A DNA stretch of 60,508 nucleotides from Streptomyces violaceoruber (GTDB lineage Bacteria; Actinomycetota; Actinomycetes; Streptomycetales; Streptomycetaceae), in contig JODI01000050.1 of assembly GCA_000720805.1 (NCBI GenBank), forward strand, positions 1 to 60,508. The letters run 5' to 3'. The stretch's first letter is position 1, and every line of letters starts with the position of its first letter. A program made the translations under genes and the position numbers. Shown here piece after piece: positions 1-9,050 of the stretch. Under the pieces are notes generated by a model that was not told where the DNA came from, searched no databases, and saw only the letters and a list, made by a program, of their open reading frames with translations.

Positions 1-99
1 GACCGGGTCTTGGGCTGTGCCGATCTGGAGGTGCTGGGAGTCTGGCTCGGCCGTTCCCTGAGCGTGACGAGCGCCGACGAACTGTTCGCCGAGGAGTAG
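1..99 (+). CDS. C-terminal fragment of an unknown protein
   Basis: The window opens inside a reading frame that closes with TAG at 97-99 and gives 32 residues ending in DELFAEE. The tail (VLGCADLEVLGVWLGRSLSV) resembles the C-terminus of Streptomyces proteins related to Rpn/YhgA-like putative nucleases, but that rests on memory of the tail only. A strong hairpin follows five bases after the stop, which supports a real gene end. The start and most of the protein lie outside the window. Confidence 0.55.
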   Translation, partial: DRVLGCADLEVLGVWLGRSLSVTSADELFAEE

Positions 100-103
100 A
101 CCT

Positions 104-143
104 ACGAGGGGCGCCCCGCGGTACTCCGGGGGGCGCCCCTCGT
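104..143. terminator. Strong hairpin, likely bidirectional terminator
   Basis: A perfect 14-bp inverted repeat, ACGAGGGGCGCCCC (104-117) and its complement (130-143), encloses a 12-nt loop. It starts five bases after the stop of the partial gene and lies downstream of the minus-strand pseudogene, so it could terminate both. There is no T-run, which is usual in Streptomyces. Confidence 0.8.
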
Positions 144-188
144 GACCGACTCGGCCTCTGTGGACGCCGCTTGGCCGCAGCCTGTCCG

Positions 189-650
189 TCACCCCAGATG
201 CGCGGTGGCGACGGCGGAGGTCATCATGCGGCGGGTCGTGCCGGTGCCGTCGGCGCGGGGACGGTCCACAGGTCCGAGCCGTACACGCCGGGAAGGGCGT
301 AGACGAGGGTGGACTTGTCGGCCGAGAGTGCCTGGCCGTCGATGTTGCGTTGCTCGGCGGTGGCCGTCTCCCTCATCGTGCTCAGGTCCAGGACGTAGAG
401 GCGCCAGGGAGCGTCGGAGGAGGCCCCCGCGACGCGCTTCTTGTAGGCGATCCGCGTGCCGTCGGGCGAGAGCGAGGGTCATTCCACGGTGCGGCCCCGA
501 CGGGCCGAAGGCCGACGGTACCTGCAACCAGGTGCAGTCTTTCGTGGTCATGAACTTGATTTCAGAGACGATCTCGCGGTCACCGTACCGTCGTCGGCCG
601 TCACCTTGCGGCCCGCCGGAGCAGGTGGGAACACCCGCTGGAACAGCTTG
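189..650 (-). pseudogene. Frameshifted beta-propeller (TolB/PD40-like) protein remnant
   Basis: Three minus-strand frames must be joined to read one protein. About 560-490 encodes GDREIV..KFMTTKDCTWLQVPSA. About 475-255 encodes SLSPDGTRIAYKKRVAG, then APWRLYVLDLSTMRE, then ADKSTLVYALPGVYGSDLWTVPA. A further shift near 255 gives DGTGTTRRMMTSAVATAHLG and a stop at 189. LSPDGTRIAY and SDLWTVPADGTG are typical blade sequences of TolB/PD40 propellers in Streptomyces membrane or secreted proteins. At least two, probably three, single-base shifts break the gene. Sequencing error cannot be excluded, but the neighbouring genes read cleanly. The upstream limit is uncertain. Confidence 0.7.
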
Positions 651-957
651 ATTTCGAAGGCCCGGTTTCCTGATGATTGGGTTTCGGTTCGGCTGTTTCC
701 TCCAGTTCGGTGGCCAGCATTCTGACGCGTTGTCAGGAAGCTCCCGCTGACGGCCACTTGGGTAACTCCACACCTGGTTCCGGGGCGTAAGGGTTTCAAT
801 CAACCGATGGTAATCGCCAGGTCGGCTCCGATTTCCCTCCGGGGATCACATGTATGCGGCAACCACTGGAATCCCGGCATGCAACCGATGGGTAGGCGTG
901 GGACACTGTCAAGTGGGACATTCTGCAACTCGCCTTGGTCAACAAGGAGGCAGAGTC

Positions 958-1965
958 ATGAACGAGTACGATCCCAAGGCAGCCATGCTGGGTCCGACGC
1001 TGGCCGATGCCTCGGGCAAGGATTTCATCGACGGTCGAGGGCGGCGTTGGCTCGCGGTGGGGAAGGTCACGCCGAAGGACATCGATGTTGCCCAGACCGA
1101 GCAGGCAAGAAGCAGCGCCGACTACCGGACGCCCCCTGAGCCGGATCCGCGAGGCCTGAGCGTCCGGGCTCTGGCCGAGAAACTGCGCCCGAGGCGGCTC
1201 GTCGGGGACTACGAATACCTGCTTGAGGAACCGGACTACGAGGTCGCCGAACGAATCCTCGCGATGGAAGAGGCTCCGGCGACAGACGCCTTTGAGACTC
1301 CGGATCAGCCTCCGGAGGCGCGGTTCGTCGTACCGCCCACCGACGACCGCGTGCGTATCAACGCCACCCAGTTCTCCCCGGCAAGCCACAACGCGTACCT
1401 GTCGCAGACCTGCACGGCCACGATGATCGGGCCGAGCACCGCATTGTGCGCGGCCCACTGCTTCTACCAGGGTGGCTGGATCACGTCGAGGAGCATCACC
1501 TTCGGCGCCAACACGACGGAGCCGAAGGCTCCGTTCGGAAGTTTCCTCGCCGACAGCCTGACCCTGCCGGGTGCCTGGAACATCAATGAGTGGGACTGGG
1601 ATTTCGCGGTTCTGGAATTCAGCCCGTCACGACCCAACCTGGGACGCCAGACCGGCTGGTTCGGAACCGCCCAGAACTTCAACGGCAGACACACCATCAT
1701 CGGCTATCCCGTGGACAAACCGGTTCCGTCTTCCTGGACCGCATCCGGGACGTTCACAGCTTCTCCGGGCAGTCGCTACGAACACGACATCGACATCGTC
1801 AGCGGTGACAGCGGAGCCGGTGCCTATCATGTCGATGACGGGCGTGTGGCGGGAATTCAGTCGACGCAGTGGACGAATCCGACGCGCACCTGGAACGAGG
1901 TTCGCCGGTGGGACTCGGTCACCTACAACTTCTTCCATGCATACGGGAACTGGCCGAGGTCCTGA
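958..1965 (+). CDS. Trypsin-like (S1/V8-type) serine protease
   Basis: A 335-residue protein with a chymotrypsin-fold protease domain in its C-terminal two thirds. The triad is visible: His167 in LCAAHCF, Asp215 in WDWDFAVLEF and Ser285 in SGDSGAG. The Asn- and Thr-rich segments and the GYPVDKP loop recall V8/glutamyl-endopeptidase-like members. ATG 958 was chosen because AAGGAGG lies eight bases upstream (944-950); a longer frame from 850 has no comparable site. The first 120 residues are charged, acidic and look like a propeptide or accessory region, but there is no hydrophobic signal peptide. The substrate is unknown. The gene has its own promoter region and is followed by a convergent TetR gene. 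Confidence 0.85.
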   Translation: MNEYDPKAAMLGPTLADASGKDFIDGRGRRWLAVGKVTPKDIDVAQTEQARSSADYRTPPEPDPRGLSVRALAEKLRPRRLVGDYEYLLEEPDYEVAERILAMEEAPATDAFETPDQPPEARFVVPPTDDRVRINATQFSPASHNAYLSQTCTATMIGPSTALCAAHCFYQGGWITSRSITFGANTTEPKAPFGSFLADSLTLPGAWNINEWDWDFAVLEFSPSRPNLGRQTGWFGTAQNFNGRHTIIGYPVDKPVPSSWTASGTFTASPGSRYEHDIDIVSGDSGAGAYHVDDGRVAGIQSTQWTNPTRTWNEVRRWDSVTYNFFHAYGNWPRS

Positions 1966-1995
1966 GCGGAGCTACGACGTTCAGTCGGCCGTCAT

Positions 1996-2583
1996 TCAGT
2001 CGGCCGTCATGGCGCGGCGGACGCTCTCACGGAGCAAGGTGCGGCGCTGCTCGTGCAGTTCGGGGGGCTCCTGTGCGGTCGCAGCGTAGACATTGCTGAC
2101 CGGTGACCAGGCCATGGACATGGCGATCACCATGGCCATGACGTCGAACGGGTCTCCCTGGCGTACCAGGCCGGCGGCCTGGGCCTCGGCGATGGCGCGC
2201 AGTTTGGGGTCGTCGAGGCGGTCGCGGTCGTCGACCAGATGCCCGGCCGGGCGTCGCTCCAGGCGTGCCCAGGTGGCCAGTCGGATGAGGTCGGGGCGGC
2301 GGAGGTACTCGTCGTAGAGGCGTACGGCCCAGTCCGCGAGGTCGGCGGCGTCGATCGGGACGACGTTCACGATCCGCTCCAGCGAGCCGAAGAAGATGGC
2401 GTCGAAGAGCCCTTCCTTGCTGCCGAAGTAGGCGTAGAGCTGGGCCTTGTTGGTGCGTGCGGCGGCCACGATCCGCTCGACGCGCGCTCCGGCGATCCCG
2501 TGCTCGGCGAACTCCTGGGTCGCCACATCGAGGATGCGTTGGTACGTCGCGGCTCCGCGCGAGGTCAGGGGCTGCTCTGCCAT
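1996..2583 (-). CDS. TetR-family repressor of the adjacent alcohol dehydrogenase
   Basis: A 195-residue TetR/AcrR regulator. The N-terminal helix-turn-helix reads ATYQRILDVATQEFAEHGIAGARVERIVAAARTN, followed by the usual LYAYFGSKEGLFDAIF helix-4 region. The C-terminal ligand domain is of the common AcrR type and gives no clue to the effector. It is divergent from the zinc alcohol dehydrogenase gene at 2678, and two related 18-bp dyads lie between the starts, so it most likely represses itself and the dehydrogenase until an alcohol, aldehyde or similar ligand binds. This regulatory role is inferred from position and operators. Confidence 0.88.
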   Translation of the reverse strand: MAEQPLTSRGAATYQRILDVATQEFAEHGIAGARVERIVAAARTNKAQLYAYFGSKEGLFDAIFFGSLERIVNVVPIDAADLADWAVRLYDEYLRRPDLIRLATWARLERRPAGHLVDDRDRLDDPKLRAIAEAQAAGLVRQGDPFDVMAMVIAMSMAWSPVSNVYAATAQEPPELHEQRRTLLRESVRRAMTAD

Positions 2584-2597
2584 GCCCCAACGCTACC

Positions 2598-2615
2598 AAA
2601 CAGAACAGTTGGTTT
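2598..2615. promoter_or_regulatory. TetR operator, copy A
   Basis: AAACAGAACAGTTGGTTT is an 18-bp dyad (AAAC-N10-GTTT) just upstream of the repressor start. Read on the minus strand it matches copy B at 12 of 18 positions, including the CCAAC and TCTGT blocks. The repeat of the pattern on both sides of the shared promoter region supports a real operator. Confidence 0.6.
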
Positions 2616-2647
2616 GCCTATCTGGCTCCATGGCCCTAACCTCAAAT

Positions 2648-2665
2648 AGACCAACCAGTCTGTCT
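2648..2665. promoter_or_regulatory. TetR operator, copy B
   Basis: AGACCAACCAGTCTGTCT is an 18-bp dyad (AGAC-N10-GTCT), 12 bases upstream of the dehydrogenase start. It would block transcription or initiation of that gene when bound. It is the partner of copy A, about 50 bp away centre to centre. Confidence 0.6.
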
Positions 2666-2677
2666 GTGAGGGGTGCC

Positions 2678-3721
2678 GTGAGAAACACCATTGGCTGGCA
2701 AGCGGAAGGTTCGTCGACGACACTGCGGCGGGCACCACTGGAACGGCGCGACCTGCGCTCCGACGACCTCGCGGTCCGGGTGGACTACTGCGGTGTCTGC
2801 CACTCCGACCTGCATGCCCTCGGCGCCCGGGACGGCGAAGGAGGCCGGCCACTGGTGCCCGGGCACGAGTTCACGGGCGTGGTGACCGAGGCCGGCCCCG
2901 CCGTCACCGGCTTCACCGTCGGCGACCCGGTCGCGGTGGGCAACATCGTCGATTCGTGCGGCGCGTGCGCCATGTGCCGGGCCGGCCAGGAGAACTTCTG
3001 CCACGCCTTCCCGACCCTGACCTACGACGGCATCGACCGGCACGACGGATCGACCACTCTGGGCGGCTACTCACGCGAGTACGTCGTCCGCGAGCGTTTC
3101 GCCCACGCCCTTCCCGCCGCTCTGGATCCGGCCGCCGCCGCTCCTCTGCTCTGCGCCGGGATCACCGTCTGGGAACCGCTGCACGCTCTCGGTGTGGGAC
3201 CGGGAACCCGCGTCGCGGTGGCGGGACTGGGCGGCCTGGGCCACCTCGCGGTCAAGATCGCCGTGGCGCTCGGTGCCGACACGTGGGTCATCAGCCGCTC
3301 GACGGACAAGGCCGACGACGCTCGTCGTCTCGGCGCCCACGGTCTCATCGTCTCCGTGGAGCCGGAACAGATGGCTGACGCGCGCGACCGGTTCGACGTC
3401 GTCCTCGACACCATCTCCGCACCCCACGACCTCGGCCCCTACCTGCGCCTGGTCGCCATGGACGGCACGCTCAGCCACCTCGGACACCTCGGACCCGTCA
3501 CCGTGGAGACCACCGACCTGCTCGTGGGACGCAAGAAGCTCAGCTCCGCGGGCAGCGGCGGCAGGCCCGCGACCGCCGCCATGCTGGACTTCTGCGCCGA
3601 GCACGGCATCACCGCCGACATCGAACTGCTCCCCTCGGCGCGGGTGAACGAGGCCCTCGACCGTCTCCGGCGCAACGACGTCCGCTACCGCTTCGTCCTC
3701 GACATGGCCGACCTGGACTGA
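2678..3721 (+). CDS. Zinc-dependent alcohol dehydrogenase (YahK/AdhC-like, MDR family)
   Basis: A 347-residue NAD(P)-dependent medium-chain dehydrogenase that should oxidise alcohols or reduce aldehydes in the cytosol. The catalytic zinc ligands are Cys41 (GVCHSDLH), His63 (GHEF) and Cys160 (LLCAGIT). The structural zinc lobe has Cys94, Cys97, Cys100 and Cys108. The Rossmann motif is GLGGLGH (183-189). The GTG at 2678 is preceded by GAGGGG at a proper distance; the frame is open further upstream but runs through the operator region. The pattern fits the cinnamyl-alcohol-dehydrogenase-like YahK/AdhC group, usually active on aromatic or medium aldehydes. Regulation is probably by the divergent TetR. 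The natural substrate cannot be read from the sequence. Confidence 0.88.
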   Translation: MRNTIGWQAEGSSTTLRRAPLERRDLRSDDLAVRVDYCGVCHSDLHALGARDGEGGRPLVPGHEFTGVVTEAGPAVTGFTVGDPVAVGNIVDSCGACAMCRAGQENFCHAFPTLTYDGIDRHDGSTTLGGYSREYVVRERFAHALPAALDPAAAAPLLCAGITVWEPLHALGVGPGTRVAVAGLGGLGHLAVKIAVALGADTWVISRSTDKADDARRLGAHGLIVSVEPEQMADARDRFDVVLDTISAPHDLGPYLRLVAMDGTLSHLGHLGPVTVETTDLLVGRKKLSSAGSGGRPATAAMLDFCAEHGITADIELLPSARVNEALDRLRRNDVRYRFVLDMADLD

Positions 3722-3745
3722 ACGACGAGGGCCGGGAACCGAAAA

Positions 3746-3774
3746 GGGCGCCCGGTGCTGGTCACCGGGCGCCC
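3746..3774. terminator. Bidirectional terminator between convergent genes
   Basis: GGGCGCCCGGTG (3746-3757) and its exact complement (3763-3774) form a 12-bp stem with a CTGGT loop, preceded by AAAA. It lies between the convergent dehydrogenase and serC genes and would serve both. Confidence 0.88.
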
Positions 3775-3816
3775 TCGTCGTCGTACCGCTGGGAAGCGGC
3801 GTACCGCTTCGTACGG

Positions 3817-5061
<1,245 letters not shown>

Positions 5062-6282
5062 CTAGGAGGTCAGTCGTACGGGCAGTTCGAAGAGGTCGTT
5101 CTGGGTCACCACGGGCTTGTTGCGCAGCTCGCTCGCCGCGACCGCCAGATCCAGCCGCGGGAAGCGCTCGTACAGGGCGGGCAGCGCCACCCCGGCCTCC
5201 AGGCGGGACAGCGCGGCGCCGGGGCAGACATGCGGGCCGTGCCCGAAGGAGATGTGGCGGTTCTTCGTGTCCCGGGTGATGTCGAACTCGCCCGCGGTCG
5301 GGCCGTGCGCCTGCTCGTCGCGGCCCAGCGCGCCGTACGAGACGATCAGCGCGTCCCCTGCGGGGAGCACCTTGTCGCCGACCGGTACGTCCTCGGTGGC
5401 GAAGCGGATCAGGACGTGGGAGGTGGGGGTGGAGTAGCGCAGGGTCTCCTCGACCACCGCCGACCAGTCCACTTCGCCCGACAGGACGAGGGCACGCTGG
5501 TCGGGGTGGGTGGAGAGGTTGACCACCGCGTTGACGATCAGTGAGATCGTCGTCTCGTGGCCCGCCGCGACCATCAGCTGGAGGGTGGAGACGATCTCCT
5601 CGTCGGTGAGGTGGTCGCCGTCCTCGGAGGCCAGGATCAGGGCGGACGTCAGATCGTCGCCCGGCTGCGCGCGCTTGGCCGCGACCGTCTCCGCCATGAT
5701 GCCCGCCAGCTCCGTGAGCGTGGTGATGACCTCCGCCGGCGGGGTCAGCGTGGAGAAGAACTTTTCGAACAGCTCCTTGAGACGGGGCAGTTTCGACTCG
5801 TCGATCCCCATCAGGTCGGCGATGACGTACATGGGGAGCGGGTACGCGAAGGCCGCCTTCAGGTCGACGACGTCGCCCGCGAGGTTGTCCAGCAGCCCGT
5901 GAGCGAGCGTGGTGATCCGCTCCCGCATCCGCTCCACCCGGCGCGGGGTGAGCGCCTGCGCGACGAGCGTGCGCATCCGGCGGTGGTCGGCGCCGTCCAC
6001 GGTGAGCATGGAGCGCCCGGGGTTGGCGAGGCCGATCAGCGCCCAGTCCGCGGGTATCTCGCCGCGCTGCCAGGCGCCCCAGACGTTGATGTCCTTGACC
6101 AGTCTGGGGTCGGTGAGCAGCGCCTTGGCCTCGGCGTGGTGGGTGACGGCCCAGACGGGGACACCGCCGGGCAGCTCTACTGCTGCCAGCGGACCAGCCG
6201 CACGCAGCCTGGCACTCTCGCCCTCCAGGTCGGTGACGAACGGGTCGAGGGCGATACGGGTCTGTTCGATGCCGGTGGTCAT
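5062..6282 (-). CDS. Cytochrome P450, CYP154 type (conservon-linked)
   Basis: A 406-residue soluble class I P450. The I-helix has AGHETT (240-245), the K-helix has an intact ETLR (279-282), and the haem loop is FGHGPHVCPGA with Cys353 as the thiolate ligand. The N-terminal TRIALDPF and the LVKDINVWGAW and PVVTQNDLFELP segments are characteristic of CYP154 enzymes, probably subfamily C. Known CYP154C members hydroxylate macrolides or steroids in vitro, but physiological substrates are mostly unknown. It is the last gene of the conservon and pairs with the CYP157-type gene upstream; 536 bases of repeat-rich DNA separate the two. Electron-transfer partners are not encoded nearby. Confidence 0.9.
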   Translation of the reverse strand: MTTGIEQTRIALDPFVTDLEGESARLRAAGPLAAVELPGGVPVWAVTHHAEAKALLTDPRLVKDINVWGAWQRGEIPADWALIGLANPGRSMLTVDGADHRRMRTLVAQALTPRRVERMRERITTLAHGLLDNLAGDVVDLKAAFAYPLPMYVIADLMGIDESKLPRLKELFEKFFSTLTPPAEVITTLTELAGIMAETVAAKRAQPGDDLTSALILASEDGDHLTDEEIVSTLQLMVAAGHETTISLIVNAVVNLSTHPDQRALVLSGEVDWSAVVEETLRYSTPTSHVLIRFATEDVPVGDKVLPAGDALIVSYGALGRDEQAHGPTAGEFDITRDTKNRHISFGHGPHVCPGAALSRLEAGVALPALYERFPRLDLAVAASELRNKPVVTQNDLFELPVRLTS

Positions 6283-6319
6283 GCGGCGGTGCCTCCAAGG
6301 CGGGCGGGGGGTGTACTGC

Positions 6320-6363
6320 GTCAGTCAGTCAGTCGGTTGGTCGGTCAGTCAGTCAGTCAGTCC
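6320..6363. repeat. GTCA/CAGT tetranucleotide microsatellite
   Basis: Short runs of TCAG units, interrupted by GGTTGGTCGG, lie just upstream of the CYP154-type start, in the gap between the two P450 genes. Such slippage-prone repeats could change leader length between strains. No function is visible. Confidence 0.8.
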
Positions 6364-6671
6364 AGGGGAGTGGGGTGCGAGGAACCTCTCGGACGCCCGG
6401 CCGTGGGGCGGATCCGGCGGGCGTGGCGTGGGCCGGAGAGAGACCGGAGGCGGCGCGGGGCGGCCGGGCGTGGCGAGGGTCCGCGAGGAGGGTGCGGACG
6501 CGCGTCGGAGAGCTCGCACGGGCCCGTCGCCGGCGGTGGCCAGGGGCGTGGCCCGCCCGTGCCTGTGAGCGGCCAGGCGTGGCCCGTGCCCGCGAGCGGC
6601 CAGAGGCGTGGGTCGGGAGCAGCCGCAGGCCGGTGTGCGGGGAGCAGGCACAGGCCGTGTCCGTGAGCAGG

Positions 6672-6764
6672 GGCCGGTCGGTGTGCGGCGAGTAGGGGCA
6701 CGGGACGGTCGGTGTACGGCAAGCAGGGGCACGGGCCGGTCGGTGTACGGAAAACAGGGGTACA
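6672..6764. repeat. Three tandem 31-bp repeats in the P450 intergenic gap
   Basis: Three head-to-tail units start at 6672, 6703 and 6734. Each begins GGMCGGTCGGTGTRCGG and ends with a variant of AGGGGCACG, and they differ at only a few positions. Weaker half-copies extend to about 6625. The unit is not a multiple of three, so it is not coding expansion. There are no spacers, so it is not a CRISPR array. The remainder of 6283-6818 is GC-rich with no convincing gene. Confidence 0.85.
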
Positions 6765-6818
6765 GGCCGGTGCCCGAAGCCTGACTCGGCCGGTGTCCGA
6801 CGGTTAACACGACCGGCG

Positions 6819-8045
6819 TCAGAGCGCGGGCACCGGTGTGAAGCGGACCGGCAGCTCTGTCAGACCCCTCAGCCAGGGGGAGGGCCGGCGGGTGAGGGCC
6901 TCGGCGGGGACCGCCAGGTCGATGTCCGGCAGCCGGTCCAGTACGACCTCGATGCCCGTGCGCGCGATGACCTCGGCGATCTCCTGCGCCGGGAACGGGC
7001 AGCGGTGCTCGCCGTGTCCGAAGGAGAAGTGGGCGTTGTTGCCGCCGGTGAGGGCGGACCCGTCGGTACGGACCTGGGGGTCGGAGTTGGCGCCCTGGAG
7101 GCCGAGCAGCAGCAGGTCGCCGGCGCGGACGCGGCGTCCACCGAGCTGGGTGTCGCGGGAGGCCCAGCGGCCGGCGATGTTCTGCGAGGGGGTGTCCTCC
7201 CACAGCACCTCGTTCATGGCCTCGGCGACACTGTTGCGGCCGCCGAAGAGGGAGGCGGCGAAACGGTCGTCGGTGAGCATCAGCCGCAGCGAGTTGCCGA
7301 TCCAGTCGGCGGTGGGCTGGTGGCCCGCCGCCAGCATCACCACGAGGTCCTGGCCGATCTCCTCGTCGGTGAAGCCGGAGGTGTCGGCGAGCATCCGGGA
7401 CACCACGTCCTCTGCGGGGTTCGTCTTCCGGTCGGCCAGCAGCTCGGCCATGGAGGTGATCACATGGGTCTGGCCCGCGATCGCCCGCTCCCGGCCGTCG
7501 ATCATGTCGTTGAGGGCGGTGACCAGGCCCGGACCCTGCTCGTCGGAGAAGCCGTACAGACGGGCGAGGACGCGCACCGGCAGCAGCATCGCGTAGTCGG
7601 CGATGAGGTCCGTCTCGCCCTTGGCGCACACCGCGTCGATCAGTTCGTCGGCGAACCGTTCGGCGTGGCCGCGCAGTTCGGAGGCGTCGGCCGCCTCCAG
7701 GGCGTTGCTGATCATGGCGGCGCGTTCGCGGTGGCGCTCGCCGACGGTGTAGAGGATCGACGGCTGCTTGCGGCCGATCATCGGCAGCAGCGGCCAGTCG
7801 TCGGGGATGGTGTCCCACTGGTTCCACAGGTCCGAGTCCCGGCTGAACAGGACCGGGTCGCCGGTGACCTGGTGCAGCTCGCGGTAGCCGAGCACCAGCC
7901 AGGCGGGTACGTCGCCGTCGAGCAGCACCGGCGTCACCGGGCCGTGCTCGCGTCGCATCTCCCGGTACAGGCGGGCGGGTTCGGTCTGGAACCGGGGGCC
8001 GCCGAGCGGGACGGCGTCGGTGGTCACACGACTCTCGGTGGTCAC
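6819..8045 (-). CDS. Cytochrome P450, CYP157 type lacking the ExxR motif
   Basis: A 408-residue P450-fold protein. The haem loop FSFGHGEHRCPF is intact with Cys349, and the I-helix reads AGHQPT (240-245). At the K-helix, where ExxR is otherwise near-universal, it has EVLW (279-282), so the Arg is replaced by Trp. This is the known hallmark of CYP157 proteins, which accompany CYP154 partners in conservons. Function is unknown; it may be a redox or haem-binding partner rather than an ordinary monooxygenase. GTG 8045 overlaps the cvnD stop (GTGA) and has AGGAG five bases upstream. A second GTG at 8027 sits in a duplicated copy of the same start region, so the true start is ambiguous by six codons. 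Confidence 0.88.
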   Translation of the reverse strand: MTTESRVTTDAVPLGGPRFQTEPARLYREMRREHGPVTPVLLDGDVPAWLVLGYRELHQVTGDPVLFSRDSDLWNQWDTIPDDWPLLPMIGRKQPSILYTVGERHRERAAMISNALEAADASELRGHAERFADELIDAVCAKGETDLIADYAMLLPVRVLARLYGFSDEQGPGLVTALNDMIDGRERAIAGQTHVITSMAELLADRKTNPAEDVVSRMLADTSGFTDEEIGQDLVVMLAAGHQPTADWIGNSLRLMLTDDRFAASLFGGRNSVAEAMNEVLWEDTPSQNIAGRWASRDTQLGGRRVRAGDLLLLGLQGANSDPQVRTDGSALTGGNNAHFSFGHGEHRCPFPAQEIAEVIARTGIEVVLDRLPDIDLAVPAEALTRRPSPWLRGLTELPVRFTPVPAL

Positions 8046-8049
8046 ACGA
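8017..8049. repeat. 15-bp direct repeat duplicating a start codon
   Basis: TCGGTGGTCACACGA occurs at 8017-8031 and again at 8035-8049, 18 bp apart and therefore in frame. On the minus strand each copy contains GTGACCACCGA, so the duplication gives the CYP157-type gene two equivalent GTG starts. Confidence 0.85.
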
Positions 8050-8722
8050 ACTCCTGACGGGGCAGGTCGGCTGGGGTGGCCCGGTCGGCGCGCGGGGCCC
8101 GGTCGGCGGACCGGTCCTGGCCGGCGTGCGGGCCCTGGCCGGCGTACTGGTCCTTGATGTGCTGGACCAGCGTGATGAGGACCTGCTTGCTGGACGCGCG
8201 GGAGCGGGCGTCGCAGTCCAGCAGCGGTACGTGCGGGTCGAGGTCGAGGGCCTCGCGGACGTCCGAGTGGGCGAACGCGGGGCCGCCGAAGTCGTTGCAG
8301 GCCACGATGAACGGCGTGCCGTGGTGTTCGAGGCGGTCGATGGCGTACCAGGAGTCGTCGATACGGCGGGTGTCGACGAGGACGACCGCGCCGAGCGTGC
8401 CGGAGAACAGGCGGTCCCACAGGAACCAGAACCGTTCCTGGCCGGGCGCGCCGAACAGGTACAGCACGTTGCGCGCGTCGAGTGTGATGCGGCCGAAGTC
8501 GAAGGCGACGGTGGTCGCGGTCTTGCCGCTCACCTCGCTGATGTCGTCGACCGCTTCGCCCGCCCGGGTCATCGTCTCCTCGGTGTTGAGGGGACGTATC
8601 TCGCTCACCGAGCGGACCAGGGTCGTCTTGCCGACGCCGAAGCCGCCGACGACCACGATCTTCAGGCCGTTGTCGGCGGAGGCACCCAACGGGGTGCGCG
8701 CGTCAGAGATTGCGGAGTCCAA
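8042..8722 (-). CDS. cvnD: Conservon GTP-binding protein (CvnD-like)
   Basis: A 226-residue small GTPase of the MglA/Ras-like group found in every conservon. The P-loop is GGFGVGKTT, the switch-II region reads LFGAPGQERF, and VACNDF stands in the place of NKxD. The C-terminal 35 residues are a variable, charged tail. By analogy with known conservons it cycles GTP under control of the roadblock partner and transmits a signal from the membrane-bound CvnA. The gene overlaps cvnC by 20 bases and the CYP157-type gene by four, which indicates tight translational coupling. Confidence 0.92.
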   Translation of the reverse strand: MDSAISDARTPLGASADNGLKIVVVGGFGVGKTTLVRSVSEIRPLNTEETMTRAGEAVDDISEVSGKTATTVAFDFGRITLDARNVLYLFGAPGQERFWFLWDRLFSGTLGAVVLVDTRRIDDSWYAIDRLEHHGTPFIVACNDFGGPAFAHSDVREALDLDPHVPLLDCDARSRASSKQVLITLVQHIKDQYAGQGPHAGQDRSADRAPRADRATPADLPRQEFV

Positions 8723-9050
8723 CGAGCACCTGCTCCAGGATGTCGGGGTCGGGTACGGCGGCCGTGTACGGGTGGCGGGCGCTGACGCGGCCCGCCGCGA
8801 GGAGGTCGGAGAGCAGGACCTTGGTGATGCTCACCGGCAGCCGCAGTTCGGCGGCCACCTCGACGACCGCCGTGGGGCGTTCGGTCATCTTGAGGATCGC
8901 CACGTGCTCCGACTGCATGCCGGGCCGGGCGTCGGACTCGGCGACGACGAGGGTCACCAGGTCGAAGGGACTGTCGGGCCCGGACCGGGTGCGCCCCCCA
9001 GTGAGGGTGTAGAGGCGGTCCGGGGCGTCGTCCCTGCCGGGCCGGCTCAT
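8703..9050 (-). CDS. cvnC: Conservon DUF742 protein (CvnC-like)
   Basis: A 115-residue DUF742 protein. The winged-helix-like core reads EHVAILKMTERPTAVVEVAAELRLPVSITKVLLSDLLAAG, and the C-terminus reads ILEQVLVGLRNL. The ATG at 9050 overlaps the cvnB stop in an ATGA junction; longer frames upstream run through cvnB and are not real. Members form complexes with the CvnB, CvnD and CvnA proteins of the same locus; the biochemical role is not settled. Confidence 0.92.
   Translation of the reverse strand: MSRPGRDDAPDRLYTLTGGRTRSGPDSPFDLVTLVVAESDARPGMQSEHVAILKMTERPTAVVEVAAELRLPVSITKVLLSDLLAAGRVSARHPYTAAVPDPDILEQVLVGLRNL

Noticed and set aside
6672..6764. Three regularly sized 31-bp repeats taken as a possible CRISPR array
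   Set aside because: The units are contiguous with no spacers, are imperfect, and no cas gene is near.
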